A stretch of 64,000 nt of DNA, taken from contig NZ_STGC01000005.1 in assembly GCF_005222805.1 (NCBI RefSeq), positions 844,456 through 908,455 of the forward strand, in the 5' to 3' direction. The stretch comes from Devosia sp. FKR38 (GTDB lineage Bacteria > Pseudomonadota > Alphaproteobacteria > Rhizobiales > Devosiaceae). This document shows positions 26,635 through 35,620 of this stretch, in pieces; position 1 is the stretch's first letter; every line of letters starts with the position of its first letter. Under the pieces are notes generated by a model. That model was not told the DNA's origin, made no database searches, and worked only from the letters and a program-made list of their open reading frames with translations. The translations under genes and the position numbers were made by a program.

Positions 26635-27408
26635 ATGTCGGAGTTTTCGGGCAAATCAGTGGTGGTGACGGGCGGCGCGTCCGGCATTGGCGCGGCCATT
26701 GTGCGGGAGTTTCACGCCGCCGGCGCGCGGGTGACAATTCTCGATCTCGACCCCGCCCGCGCGGCGGCGCTGGCGAGCGAATTGGGCGCCAATGCCTTCT
26801 CCGGCGCCATCGATGTGCGCGAGCGTTCGGCGGTGCAGTCGGCCATGGACGGCGTGATTGCGGCTCAGGGCGGCATCGACATTCTGTGCGCCAATGCCGG
26901 GGTCTCGACCATGCAGCGCTCGGTCGATCTGACCGACCAGGACTGGGACTTCAACATGGACGTCAACGCCAGGGGCGTGTTCCTGTGCAACCAGATCGTG
27001 GTGCGGCATTTCCAGGCCACGGGCCGCAAGGGCATCATCGTCAACACCGCCTCGCTGGCCGGCAAGGTCGGCGCGCCGCTGCTGGCGCATTACTCGGCCA
27101 GCAAGTTCGCCGTGCTCGGCTGGACGCAAGGCCTGGCGCGCGAACTGGCGCCCAGCGGCATCCGCGTCAATGCCGTCTGCCCCGGCTTTGTGCGCACTGG
27201 CATGCAGGAGCGCGAAATCATCTGGGAAGGCGAGCTGCGCGGCATGACGCCCGAGGCCGTGCGCCAGGAATATGTGACGCTGACCCCCATGGGCCGCATC
27301 GAGGAGCCCGAGGACGTCGCCGTGGTGGTGAAATTCCTCGCTTCCGACGCCGCCCGCTTCATGACCGGGCAGGGCATCAATGTCACCGGCGGCGTGCGCA
27401 TGGACTGA
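26635..27408 (+). CDS. Short-chain dehydrogenase/reductase
   Basis: A 257-residue classical SDR: TGGASGIGAAI (NAD(P) loop), CANAGVS, catalytic Ser in NTASLAG, and YSASK with the catalytic Tyr and Lys. The C-terminus GQGINVTGGVRMD is usual for NAD-dependent sugar/polyol dehydrogenases. Substrate unknown. Divergent from deoR, start ATG 26635 after GGAGGCGG, and followed by the questin-oxidase-like gene 30 bp later. Confidence 0.94.
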   Translation: MSEFSGKSVVVTGGASGIGAAIVREFHAAGARVTILDLDPARAAALASELGANAFSGAIDVRERSAVQSAMDGVIAAQGGIDILCANAGVSTMQRSVDLTDQDWDFNMDVNARGVFLCNQIVVRHFQATGRKGIIVNTASLAGKVGAPLLAHYSASKFAVLGWTQGLARELAPSGIRVNAVCPGFVRTGMQEREIIWEGELRGMTPEAVRQEYVTLTPMGRIEEPEDVAVVVKFLASDAARFMTGQGINVTGGVRMD

Positions 27409-27438
27409 GCCGCCCAGAGCTGACCGGAGGGATTGGAC

Positions 27439-28494
27439 ATGGACTATACTGGTACCGAAATCGGCCGCCACCCGCGCGCTGCCGCGCGGCTGCGGCCGCT
27501 GATTGCCGAGATCGGCCAGCGCAGCGGGGAATTCCCCGTGCTGCTGGCCAACCACCTGCCCATGGTGCTCGAAGCCATGGGGCGGCTGGGCGCCAGCCCC
27601 GAGCGGCTGGATGAATATGCCGTGCATTACAACACCGCCCATGCCGTGCCGTTCCCGCCGCCGCCGGTGGCGCCGCTGACCGAAGCCAATTGGCGCACGG
27701 CCATCGGCCATCGCGAGCGGGAAACCGATCTGCGCGATTTCTTCGCCGACGTGGTCTGGCGCATCGGCGGCGTTGAGGCGATCCGGCGCTATCTGCCCGA
27801 ACTCTTCCCTGGTGTGGCCGCTTCGGCGACCCATGGGCTGATGCGATTGGCCTATGCAGTGTTGCGGCGTGACGACACCGAAATCGGCATTTCATTGGGC
27901 TATTGGGCGGCCACCTATCTGGCCTTTCCGCGCCCCGACCGCGTCGGCGCACCGACCAATAGCGCCGCCGAGCTGGTGCTGGCCATGCCGGCCGAGCCCA
28001 GTTTCCGCGGCATCACGGTGGAATCAACGCTGCTGTGGAAATGGATCGAGCACATGGGCAGTGTCCCGGCGTTCCGGGGCCTCGTCGGGCGGCTGCAGCC
28101 GGCGGATGATCTGCTCGATCAGGTGCGCGCGGCGTCGCTGGCGGTCTATGCCGCCACCATGACCTTTGAGGCGCTGCATGCGGTGACCGGCAGCCATTGG
28201 CTGCGGCTGGTGGCGCCGCACCTCGACCAGCCACAGGCGCTGGTGGCGCATTGGTGGGAAGTGGTGATGGCGCTCTATGTGCGCATCGGCATGCCGGACC
28301 TGCCTGATGCGGCGACGCTCGAGGCCTGGCGCAATCTGCCCTTGCCATCGGATGCCGAAATCGCCGCTGCGGCGGTGGCCTCCGATGACGAGCATGACCA
28401 TTCGCTGACCTTCTCGGCCTTCGAGGAATTCAAGCTGACCGGGGACCGGCTCTACAAGGTCGTCGCGGCGCGCCGAGTGGGGCTCATCGCCTGA
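27439..28494 (+). CDS. Questin oxidase-like protein (DUF4243)
   Basis: A 351-residue mostly helical protein resembling the questin oxidase-like family: an N-terminal HLPMVLEAMGRLGAS and YAVHYN, a central FPGVAASATHGLMRLAYAV, and TFEALHAVTGSHWLRLVAP. The founding fungal enzyme performs a Baeyer-Villiger-type ring opening in anthraquinone metabolism; bacterial homologues are uncharacterised. Several His residues (HNT-like and HG motifs) could bind substrate or metal. ATG 27439 has GGAGG eight bases upstream. Its neighbours suggest oxidative ring cleavage of the island's substrate, which is inference. Confidence 0.72.
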   Translation: MDYTGTEIGRHPRAAARLRPLIAEIGQRSGEFPVLLANHLPMVLEAMGRLGASPERLDEYAVHYNTAHAVPFPPPPVAPLTEANWRTAIGHRERETDLRDFFADVVWRIGGVEAIRRYLPELFPGVAASATHGLMRLAYAVLRRDDTEIGISLGYWAATYLAFPRPDRVGAPTNSAAELVLAMPAEPSFRGITVESTLLWKWIEHMGSVPAFRGLVGRLQPADDLLDQVRAASLAVYAATMTFEALHAVTGSHWLRLVAPHLDQPQALVAHWWEVVMALYVRIGMPDLPDAATLEAWRNLPLPSDAEIAAAAVASDDEHDHSLTFSAFEEFKLTGDRLYKVVAARRVGLIA

Positions 28495-28501
28495 CATAGC
28501 G

Positions 28502-28523
28502 GCCCGGGGCTTGCGCTCCGGGC
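28502..28523. terminator. Stem-loop between convergent genes
   Basis: GCCCGGGGC and GCTCCGGGC pair around TTGC between the stops of the questin-oxidase-like gene and the FGGY kinase gene. There is no clear T run, so it is a weak or factor-assisted terminator. Confidence 0.45.
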
Positions 28524-28528
28524 TGGCC

Positions 28529-30019
28529 TCAGACGGCGTGGAAATAGGGCGCCAGATGCTCGTAAAGGTCGCGATAGCGCTGGTAGCCGCGATTGTAGAT
28601 GGCGTGGGCCGCCATATCGGGCTGCAGCGTCTCGCCGAGCTGCGACAGGGCCGTTACGGCGCTCCAGTCTGTGGCAAGGCCGGTGCCGATGGCGGCGACG
28701 AAGGCCGCGCCGACCGAGGAGCCATGCGCATTGTCCAGCAGGGTGACCGGCGCGCCCAGCACATCGGCGGTGATCTGCATCCACACCCGGCTCTTGCTGC
28801 CGCCATCGGAAGCGACATAGCGGCGCGGGCTGTGGCCGATTTCGACCAGCACATCCATGTGGTGGCGGAAGCCATAGGCCACGGCCTCGAGCAGCGCGCG
28901 CCAGAGATGGCCGCGCCCATGGCCCAGACTGAGCCCGACAAAGCTGCCGCGCGCCAGGGGATCGTGGATGGGCGTCTTTTCGCCCAGGAAATAGGGCAGG
29001 CAGATGAGGCCATCCGAGCCGGGCGGAATGCTTGCCGCCAGCGCATCGAGCGCCTGATGCGGCTTGTTGCCGTCGGCCGTGGGCGCGATGAGTTCGCCCA
29101 GCCAGTTGAGCGCGGAACCCGACGAGGCCATGCAGCCATTGGGCGCGTAAAGCCCTGGCACCATATGATAATCGAGATAGAGCCGGGCATCGGGGACTGG
29201 CTTGTCGGTGGCCACGACAATGTCGCCGGCACCGCCGAACTTGAGCAGGATATCGCCCGGCGCGGTGATGCCGGCGCCGAGAGCCGAGACGATATGATCG
29301 GCCGCGCCGCCAAAGATCGGCAGGCCCTCGGGCAGGCCAGTCAGCGCGGCGGCTTCAGCAGTGATGGTGCCCATCTGCACATGCGAGACGCTGCGCGGCG
29401 GCACGGCGCTGCGCGCAATGCCGGCGAGGGCCACCAGATCATCGGCGATGGCGCCGCTGGCCAGATCGGTGAAACCCGCCTCCAGCGCCCAGTTCTGCTC
29501 GACGGCGCGCACGCCGGTGAGGCGCCAGTTGATATAGTCATAGGAGCCGAACACCGTGCCGATGCGGGCAAAGACCTCGGGCTCGTGGCCCGCGATCCAG
29601 CGCATCTTAGCGGCGACGAGCTGCTGGTTGATGCCATTGCCGGTGCGCTTGAGGAAGGCGGCCTCGTCGAGCTCGGCGCGCATGGCGTCGACCTCGGCGC
29701 CGCAGCGGCCATCGCTCTGCTGGATCGAGGGGCGCAGCAGAGTGCCAGCGTCATCAAGCAGCACCACGGCGGGCAGCATGCCGGTGGTGCAGAGGCCGGC
29801 GACGGAGGCCGGATCGATGGCACTCAGGATCTCGCGCAGCACGGCCACCGCATTGTCCCACCATTGGTGGGGATCCTCCTCGGCCCAGCTCGCCTGCGGC
29901 GAGGACAGGGTCACCGGCCGGCTGGCCACGGCCAGGATCTGGTCGGGCATTCGCACGGCGGTGGCGATGGTCGAGGTCGTGCCGATATCAAGGCCGATCA
30001 CGATGTCTGGTTGGGGCAT
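28529..30019 (-). CDS. FGGY family carbohydrate kinase
   Basis: A 496-residue kinase of the ribulo/xylulokinase-gluconokinase fold. GLDIGTTSTIATAV is the N-terminal phosphate loop, FGGAADHIVSALGAG and FGGAGDIVV are ATPase-fold loops, and VASDGGSKSRVWMQI is the C-terminal FGGY signature region. It phosphorylates a sugar or polyol that may be released from the imported compound and could make the DeoR effector. It is downstream of the flavin monooxygenase gene with 21 bp between them. Confidence 0.92.
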   Translation of the reverse strand: MPQPDIVIGLDIGTTSTIATAVRMPDQILAVASRPVTLSSPQASWAEEDPHQWWDNAVAVLREILSAIDPASVAGLCTTGMLPAVVLLDDAGTLLRPSIQQSDGRCGAEVDAMRAELDEAAFLKRTGNGINQQLVAAKMRWIAGHEPEVFARIGTVFGSYDYINWRLTGVRAVEQNWALEAGFTDLASGAIADDLVALAGIARSAVPPRSVSHVQMGTITAEAAALTGLPEGLPIFGGAADHIVSALGAGITAPGDILLKFGGAGDIVVATDKPVPDARLYLDYHMVPGLYAPNGCMASSGSALNWLGELIAPTADGNKPHQALDALAASIPPGSDGLICLPYFLGEKTPIHDPLARGSFVGLSLGHGRGHLWRALLEAVAYGFRHHMDVLVEIGHSPRRYVASDGGSKSRVWMQITADVLGAPVTLLDNAHGSSVGAAFVAAIGTGLATDWSAVTALSQLGETLQPDMAAHAIYNRGYQRYRDLYEHLAPYFHAV

Positions 30020-30040
30020 GAAACCGTCCGGTTGGGCCGC

Positions 30041-31492
30041 TCAGGCAAGGCCTGCGGCGGCGGGATCGAAATGGACCTTGGCGTAACCATCGAGTGACCG
30101 ATAGTGCAGCGCCGCATCGGCGAGGAACAGGCCGCGCGTGACGCCGCTGACCAGCTTGGGCACGCCCGATTTCAGCCCGGTGATGCCATTGCACACCGGC
30201 CCGAGACTGGGCACGGCGCCATTGTTGAAGATGTGGATGTCACGGAGAAATGGCGCAGTTCCCGGCGCTTTCTCGGTGAACTCAAAGGCCGGGCCCAGAT
30301 AGGGATAGGCCAAGAGGTCGCGGTCAATGCTGTCGGCCGGCGGGGTGAAGCGGTCTGACCATAGGGCGATCGAGTCGATCAGGCCGGTCAGTTCGCGGCG
30401 CTGGCTGATGTCCACGGCATAGCCTGTGCCCAGCAGCAGATGATCGAAGCGGTAGCTTTGGCCGCCGGCCGTGAGGGCAATGCTGTCGCCATCCATCGCC
30501 GCCGATTCGAGCGCCGCGCCGCCCACGAAGCGGAAGGCCGGGCTGGCGGTGGCGCGAGTGTACATTTCCATGGTCGGCGGCGTCTTGAAGGCGAACATGC
30601 GGCGCGCGAACTGGTAACGCAACGCATCATCAAGATCGGCGAAGTGGTTGAGGAAACCGGGGAAGTTGGACCAGTCCAGGATCTCGGTCTGCGGCAGGGC
30701 GGCACTGCGCGCCAGCATGGTGACTTGGGCGGCGCCGGCGTCGAGCGCGGCCACGGCCCAGTCAAAGCTCGAGGCGGCGGCGCCGATGACGCCGACGGAT
30801 TTGCCCGTGAGGCGATCGAGGTCGAGCAGCTCGCCACTATGCGTCCAACGCTCGCGCGGCAGGCTCTTGGCAATCAGCGGCGGCACATGCAACCCGCCGG
30901 CCCCTTCGATGCCGGTGGCCAGCACCACCTTGCGACAGCCCAGGACTGCAAGGCCGTCGGGCGTTTCCAGCGTCAGGGCGATATGGTCATCGGCTGGGGT
31001 GATGGAACAGAGGCGGGTGTCATTGCTGACGGTGATGCCGACCACATCTCGGAACCAGACCAGGTAATCCATCCAGGTGCAGCGATCGATCTTGTCCAGA
31101 TTGTCCCAATCGGCGGCGCCGAACATGGCCTCGTGCCAGGCGCGATAGGTCAGCGATGGCACGCCCAGGTCGGGCCCGCTCAGCGTTTTGGGTGAGCGCA
31201 GCGTGCGCATGCGGGCCGAGGTGACCCAGGGCCCCTCGCGCCCCACCGGCGCTGCATCGAGCACGCGCAGGCGGGTGACGCCCTGGCGCATCAGGCCAAA
31301 GGCAATGGCGAGGCCCGACAGCCCGGCCCCGACGATGACCACATCGGTCAGGATCTCGCCACTGGCCATGCGGCGCTCGGGCACCCAGGGGCGCAGCGGC
31401 ACCTCGATGCTGGCGAGATCGCGGCGCACCTGCGCTTCGAGAGCGGCTAGGGCCGGCGGAGTTTGAGACAGGGCGGTCGCAGGATGGGGCAT
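30041..31492 (-). CDS. FAD-dependent monooxygenase-like flavoprotein
   Basis: A 483-residue flavoprotein with two dinucleotide sites: VVIVGAGLSGLAIAFG (FAD, about residues 51-66) and VGVIGAAASSFDWAVA (NADPH side), plus ATGIEGAGG and LLLGTGYAVD. This is the layout of class B flavin monooxygenases (CzcO-like, Baeyer-Villiger/N-hydroxylating), though the strict FxGxxxHxxxW fingerprint is not complete: the region reads THSGELLDLD. It could hydroxylate or ring-open the cluster's substrate. The start is 3 bp after the stop of the upstream deaminase gene. Confidence 0.85.
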   Translation of the reverse strand: MPHPATALSQTPPALAALEAQVRRDLASIEVPLRPWVPERRMASGEILTDVVIVGAGLSGLAIAFGLMRQGVTRLRVLDAAPVGREGPWVTSARMRTLRSPKTLSGPDLGVPSLTYRAWHEAMFGAADWDNLDKIDRCTWMDYLVWFRDVVGITVSNDTRLCSITPADDHIALTLETPDGLAVLGCRKVVLATGIEGAGGLHVPPLIAKSLPRERWTHSGELLDLDRLTGKSVGVIGAAASSFDWAVAALDAGAAQVTMLARSAALPQTEILDWSNFPGFLNHFADLDDALRYQFARRMFAFKTPPTMEMYTRATASPAFRFVGGAALESAAMDGDSIALTAGGQSYRFDHLLLGTGYAVDISQRRELTGLIDSIALWSDRFTPPADSIDRDLLAYPYLGPAFEFTEKAPGTAPFLRDIHIFNNGAVPSLGPVCNGITGLKSGVPKLVSGVTRGLFLADAALHYRSLDGYAKVHFDPAAAGLA

Positions 31493-31495
31493 GGT

Positions 31496-32860
31496 CTAAA
31501 GGCTTTCGGCAAAGGCTTTGGCGGCGGCGCCATGCTCATGGCGCAGCCGGGCGAGATCGATTCCGACGGGCTGGCCGTCCTCGACGGTCCAGCGGCCCTG
31601 CACCATGACGCGATCGGCATGGTGGGCGCCGCACAGCACGAGGGCCGCCAGCGCATCGCCGGCGCCGGAAAAGCGCAGCTCATCGAGGGTGAAAAAGGCC
31701 AGGTCCGCCTGCTTGCCCACGGCAATGCGGCCAATATCGCTGCGCCCCAGGCACGCCGCCGAGCCTTCGGTGGCCCAGTTGAGTACGTCCAGATGGGTGA
31801 TGGCTTCAGCGCCATAGGTCAGCCGGCCCAGCATCAGTGCGTGGCGCAGGCTTTCCATGAGGTTGGAATTGTCATTGGAGGCCGAGCCATCGACGCCCAG
31901 CCCGATCTTGCAGCCGGCGGCCTCCAGATCCTTGGTGCGGCAGGTGCCGGAGGCCAAGACCATGTTCGAGGTCGGGCAATGGCAGATGCCCACGCCATGC
32001 TTCCCGAGGCGCGCGACCTCGGAATCATCGAAATGAATGCCATGGGCCAGCCAGACCCGCTCATTGAGCCAGCCGCATTGATCGAGGAAGTCCACCGCGT
32101 CGCAGCCATGCTCGCTGCGCACGAAATCGGCCTCGGCGCGGGTTTCCACCAGATGGGTATGGAGGCCACAGCCGGTCTGGGCCGAGAGTCGCGCCGTCTC
32201 CACCATCAGCTCGAAGCTGACATCGAAGGGCGCATTGGGGGCCAGCGCCACCTGCAGCATGGCGCCGTCGGAACGGTCGTGATAGCGGCCGAGGATGCGT
32301 TCGCAGTCGGCCAGAATAGCGTCGGTCTTCTGGATCACCGCGCGCGGGGCCACGGCCTGTTCGCCATCGCCGGCCATCAGGTCGATCGCGCCGCGGGTCA
32401 GCGTCATGCGCAGGCCCAGCCGCCCGGCTTCCTCGGCCTGGATGTCCATGGCGTCTTCGAGGCCCGGCGTGAACAGATATTGATGGTCCGAGGCGCAGGT
32501 GCAGCCGGACAGCATCAATTCGGTCATGGCCAGTTGCGAGGCGGTGCGGAAGGCATCTGGCCGCATGCCGCGCGCCCAGATGGGGTAGAGCGCCTTGATC
32601 CAGGGCCAGAGCGACTTGTTGATCGCCGCCGGATGGGCGCGCGTCAGCGTCTGGAACATATGGTGATGGGTATTGACCAGGCCCGGGATGACCACATGGC
32701 GGCTGGCGTCAAAACTCTGCGCATAGGGCAGGGTGGGAACGGCCCCGGTGGGGACCAGTTCAACGATGCGGCCATCGCGCACCACCAGCCCATTGCCGGC
32801 GCCGTCGGCGAGCATGGCCAGCGGCGCTTTGATCCATAGTCCAGCGGCGGTTTCGGCCAT
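31496..32860 (-). CDS. 8-oxoguanine deaminase-like amidohydrolase
   Basis: A 454-residue AtzA/guanine-deaminase-group amidohydrolase. The metal and catalytic residues are present: NTHHHMFQ, LHTHLVET (His and Glu), LAHGIHF and GLGVDGSASND (Asp). The last motif and the LFTPGLEDAMDIQAEEA region agree with characterised bacterial 8-oxoguanine deaminases, which give urate. Relatives deaminate other purines or triazines, so the exact substrate is uncertain. ATG 32860 (MAETAAGLW) is preferred over an in-frame start at 32893 that lacks conservation. Confidence 0.85.
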   Translation of the reverse strand: MAETAAGLWIKAPLAMLADGAGNGLVVRDGRIVELVPTGAVPTLPYAQSFDASRHVVIPGLVNTHHHMFQTLTRAHPAAINKSLWPWIKALYPIWARGMRPDAFRTASQLAMTELMLSGCTCASDHQYLFTPGLEDAMDIQAEEAGRLGLRMTLTRGAIDLMAGDGEQAVAPRAVIQKTDAILADCERILGRYHDRSDGAMLQVALAPNAPFDVSFELMVETARLSAQTGCGLHTHLVETRAEADFVRSEHGCDAVDFLDQCGWLNERVWLAHGIHFDDSEVARLGKHGVGICHCPTSNMVLASGTCRTKDLEAAGCKIGLGVDGSASNDNSNLMESLRHALMLGRLTYGAEAITHLDVLNWATEGSAACLGRSDIGRIAVGKQADLAFFTLDELRFSGAGDALAALVLCGAHHADRVMVQGRWTVEDGQPVGIDLARLRHEHGAAAKAFAESL

Positions 32861-33267
32861 GAACGGGGTTCCAACTCTGTGTAGAGGAACCATAACGGGC
32901 GCCTGTTCGTTGTAAAGTGTGTGATTTTGTTATTTTTGCGGATTCGGCCGGATTACGCGCTCGGGAGGCTGATGGGCCTTCGAGCGACTTTCATGCTATC
33001 TGCCTGATATTTGGTCGCTTTTGGAGGAGTCGGCTCGGGCAAAATCACCGCATTGCAATAGCTTCCGGCGATCAAAGGAGTCAGGCGTTCCGCCTAGCGG
33101 TTCAGAACCAGATTTGCTGCTTATTTATGCAGCCTGCGAAGATTTTGATCTGTTATGTTCATATGAGTTAGATTTACTGCAAGAAATGTGAAATTATGTT
33201 TGACAGCGCCAATCGCTCAGATAGCTTTGCCCTCGGTTGTGCAACAATCCCGAAGGGCAGGGTGCAG
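32861..33267. other. 407-bp non-coding region between divergent operons
   Basis: No credible gene. The sequence is AT-richer than its surroundings. It contains TGTTATGTTCATATGA (33151-33166), close to DeoR/GlpR-type half-sites (ATGTTCA also occurs before deoR), and TTGACA (33200-33205) with TAGCTT 16 bp later, a likely promoter for the ABC importer. The minus-strand promoter for the deaminase gene is not clear. Confidence 0.6.
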
Positions 33268-34563
33268 ATGACGAAGATTGCCAATTTCCGACTGTCAAAG
33301 ACGACAAGTGTTCTGGGCGCCAGCCTGCTGGCGCTGTTGGCCACCACGGCCTATGGGCAGGACAAGCCCCTGGCGGGCGTAACGCTGACGCTGGCCTCGC
33401 AGAACGACCAGTTCGGCGCCGTGCTGGCCAAGCTGGCTCCCGAGTTCAAGGAAGCCACGGGTGCCGATCTCAAGGTCGAGATCATGGACTACGGCACCCT
33501 GCTGACCAAGACCACCGCCGATTTCGTGGGCGACACCAAGGGCTATGATCTGGTGACCATGGATATCGTCTGGGCCGGCGCCTATGCCGAAAACCAGTAT
33601 TCGGTGGACCTGACCGACTGGGTCAAGCGTGACGCGGCCGAACTCGAACTGGACGACATCTATCCGGTGATCCTGGAATCGCTGGGCCAGTATGACGGCA
33701 AATATGTCGCCTTCCCCTTTGCCGCCTATGCCAACGTGCTGGCCTATCGCAAGGATCTGTTCGAAGCCGCAGGCCTTGATGTCCCCAAGACCATGGAAGA
33801 AATGGTCGCCGACGCCAAGACGCTGACCGACCCGGCCAAGAACCAGTATGGCTTTGTCGCCAATGGCCAGATGGGCGCCGCCGTGGCGCAGGACTGGATG
33901 CAGTACAACAGCCAGATGGGCGGCTCGATCCTGGGTGCCGATGGCATGCCGGCGCTCAACTCGCCGGAAAACGTCAAGAGCCTGGCCGTCTATAAGGAAC
34001 TGTTCGCCGACACCGCCCCTCCGGGTGCCATCGAATATGACTGGGGCGGGCGTGAAGAGAGCTTCCGCCAGGGCATTGCCGCGATGATGCAGACCTGGTC
34101 GGTCGGCGCGCCGGGCTATTCCGATCCGGCCATTTCCAATGTCGTGGGCAAGGTGGGCATTGCCACTGCGCCGGTCGGCGAAGGCGTGGCGCCGGAATAT
34201 GGCGTGGGCGGCTGGGGCATGGCCATCAATGCCGACGTTGACGCCAAGCAGCAGGAAGCCGCCTGGACCTTCATCAAGTGGCTGGTGTCCAAGCCCATCC
34301 ACAAGGAGTTCAACCTGGATGGCGCTGGCTCGTTCATGCGCATCAGCCAGATGACCGATCCGGACCTGCTGGCCAAGTTCGACTTCCTGCCCGTGATCGC
34401 CACCACCTATGAAAACGGCAATGGCGACTACCGTCCGCGTATCCCGGAATATCCGGAAATCCAGGACATCCTGGGCTCGGCAGTCAATGCCGTGCTGTCC
34501 GGCGCTGTCGAACCGCAGGCCGCACTCGACGAAGCGCAGGCCAAGGCCGAAGAGCTGTTCTAG
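33268..34563 (+). CDS. ABC transporter substrate-binding protein of the catabolic island
   Basis: A 431-residue family 1 binding protein with a Sec signal (KTTSVLGASLLALLATTAYGQ). The mature part starts DKPLAGVTLTLASQND and has TKGYDLVTMDIVWAGAYAEN and YVAFPFAAYANVLAYRKDLF. This family carries sugars, polyols and nucleoside-like compounds. ATG 33268 (MTKIANFRLSK) is chosen because AGGGCAGGG precedes it; the upstream extension to 33196 contains the predicted promoter. First gene of a six-gene plus-strand operon. Confidence 0.92.
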   Translation: MTKIANFRLSKTTSVLGASLLALLATTAYGQDKPLAGVTLTLASQNDQFGAVLAKLAPEFKEATGADLKVEIMDYGTLLTKTTADFVGDTKGYDLVTMDIVWAGAYAENQYSVDLTDWVKRDAAELELDDIYPVILESLGQYDGKYVAFPFAAYANVLAYRKDLFEAAGLDVPKTMEEMVADAKTLTDPAKNQYGFVANGQMGAAVAQDWMQYNSQMGGSILGADGMPALNSPENVKSLAVYKELFADTAPPGAIEYDWGGREESFRQGIAAMMQTWSVGAPGYSDPAISNVVGKVGIATAPVGEGVAPEYGVGGWGMAINADVDAKQQEAAWTFIKWLVSKPIHKEFNLDGAGSFMRISQMTDPDLLAKFDFLPVIATTYENGNGDYRPRIPEYPEIQDILGSAVNAVLSGAVEPQAALDEAQAKAEELF

Positions 34564-34650
34564 GCCAAACCACGATCGCGGCCCCTCGCCAGAAAGGCGA
34601 GGGGCTTCCCGACTGGACGAGCGGCCCGATGGGCCAGGAATTTGACCACA

Positions 34651-35616
34651 ATGAGCCAGACCTCATCAACCGGTGTGCAGCCGCGCACGCAGACACCGCG
34701 CCTTGGCTGGCTCTCGCGGCCCCGCAGCTTTACCGACAGCCGCCGTTTCTTCCTGTTTTTCATGGCCGCGCCCGCCGTGCTCTATGTGCTTATTGTCGGC
34801 GTCTGGCCGCTGGCGCAGGGCTTCTGGTACAGTTTTTTTCGCTACAACCTGATCCGCCCAGCCCGCACCAAATTCATTGGGTTGGATAATTACATCGCCA
34901 TTTTCGAAGACCGCGGCGCGCGGCAGGCGATCCTCAATACTTTCCAGTTCACCCTCACCAGCGTGAGCCTGCAGCTGTTTTTCGGCTTTTGCCTGGCGAT
35001 GCTGCTGTGGCGCGACAGCCGCTTCAACCGCATCGCGCTGGCGTTCCTGCTGATCCCGGCCACGATTACCCCGCTGGTGGTGGGCCTGATCTACAAGGCC
35101 CTGCTGGGCGCAGACTATGGGCTGATCGGCTACTATTTGGCCAATGCCGGCATTGGCCCGCGCACCGGCCTGCTCACCGATTCTGGCACCGCGCTCTGGG
35201 TGCTGATCCTGATCGACTGCTGGGAATGGACGCCACTGATGGCGCTGATCCTGCTCGCCGGGCTCAAATCCCTGCCGGCCGATGTGCTCGAAGCCGGCCG
35301 CGCTGATGGCGCCACCGCCTGGCAGCGCTTCACCCTGATTGTGCTGCCGCTGATGCTGCCATCGATCTTTCTGGCGCTGGTGCTGCGCACCATGGACGCC
35401 TTCCGCGTGTTCGACTCGGTGTTCGTGACCACCGGCGGCGGGCCCAATGACGCCACCAACACCCTGATGGTGCTGGCGGTGAAGGAGGGGCTGCAGTTCT
35501 TCAACATCGGCTATGCCTCGGCCATCGGCAACATCACCATTCTCTTCATCGCCTGCATGGCCGCCGTGCTGCTGCTGGTGGTGCGCCGCGCCGATGTGCG
35601 CATCAACGGAAAGTAG
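34651..35616 (+). CDS. ABC transporter permease (MalF type)
   Basis: A 321-residue membrane subunit with six helices: RRFFLFFMAAPAVLYVLIVGVWPL at the N-terminus and the EAA loop VLEAGRADGATAWQRF. ATG 34651 (MSQTSSTGVQ) has AGGAA ten bases upstream; a TTG at 34642 is less likely. It works with the next permease and the ATPase. Confidence 0.93.
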   Translation: MSQTSSTGVQPRTQTPRLGWLSRPRSFTDSRRFFLFFMAAPAVLYVLIVGVWPLAQGFWYSFFRYNLIRPARTKFIGLDNYIAIFEDRGARQAILNTFQFTLTSVSLQLFFGFCLAMLLWRDSRFNRIALAFLLIPATITPLVVGLIYKALLGADYGLIGYYLANAGIGPRTGLLTDSGTALWVLILIDCWEWTPLMALILLAGLKSLPADVLEAGRADGATAWQRFTLIVLPLMLPSIFLALVLRTMDAFRVFDSVFVTTGGGPNDATNTLMVLAVKEGLQFFNIGYASAIGNITILFIACMAAVLLLVVRRADVRINGK

Positions 35617-35620
35617 CGCC

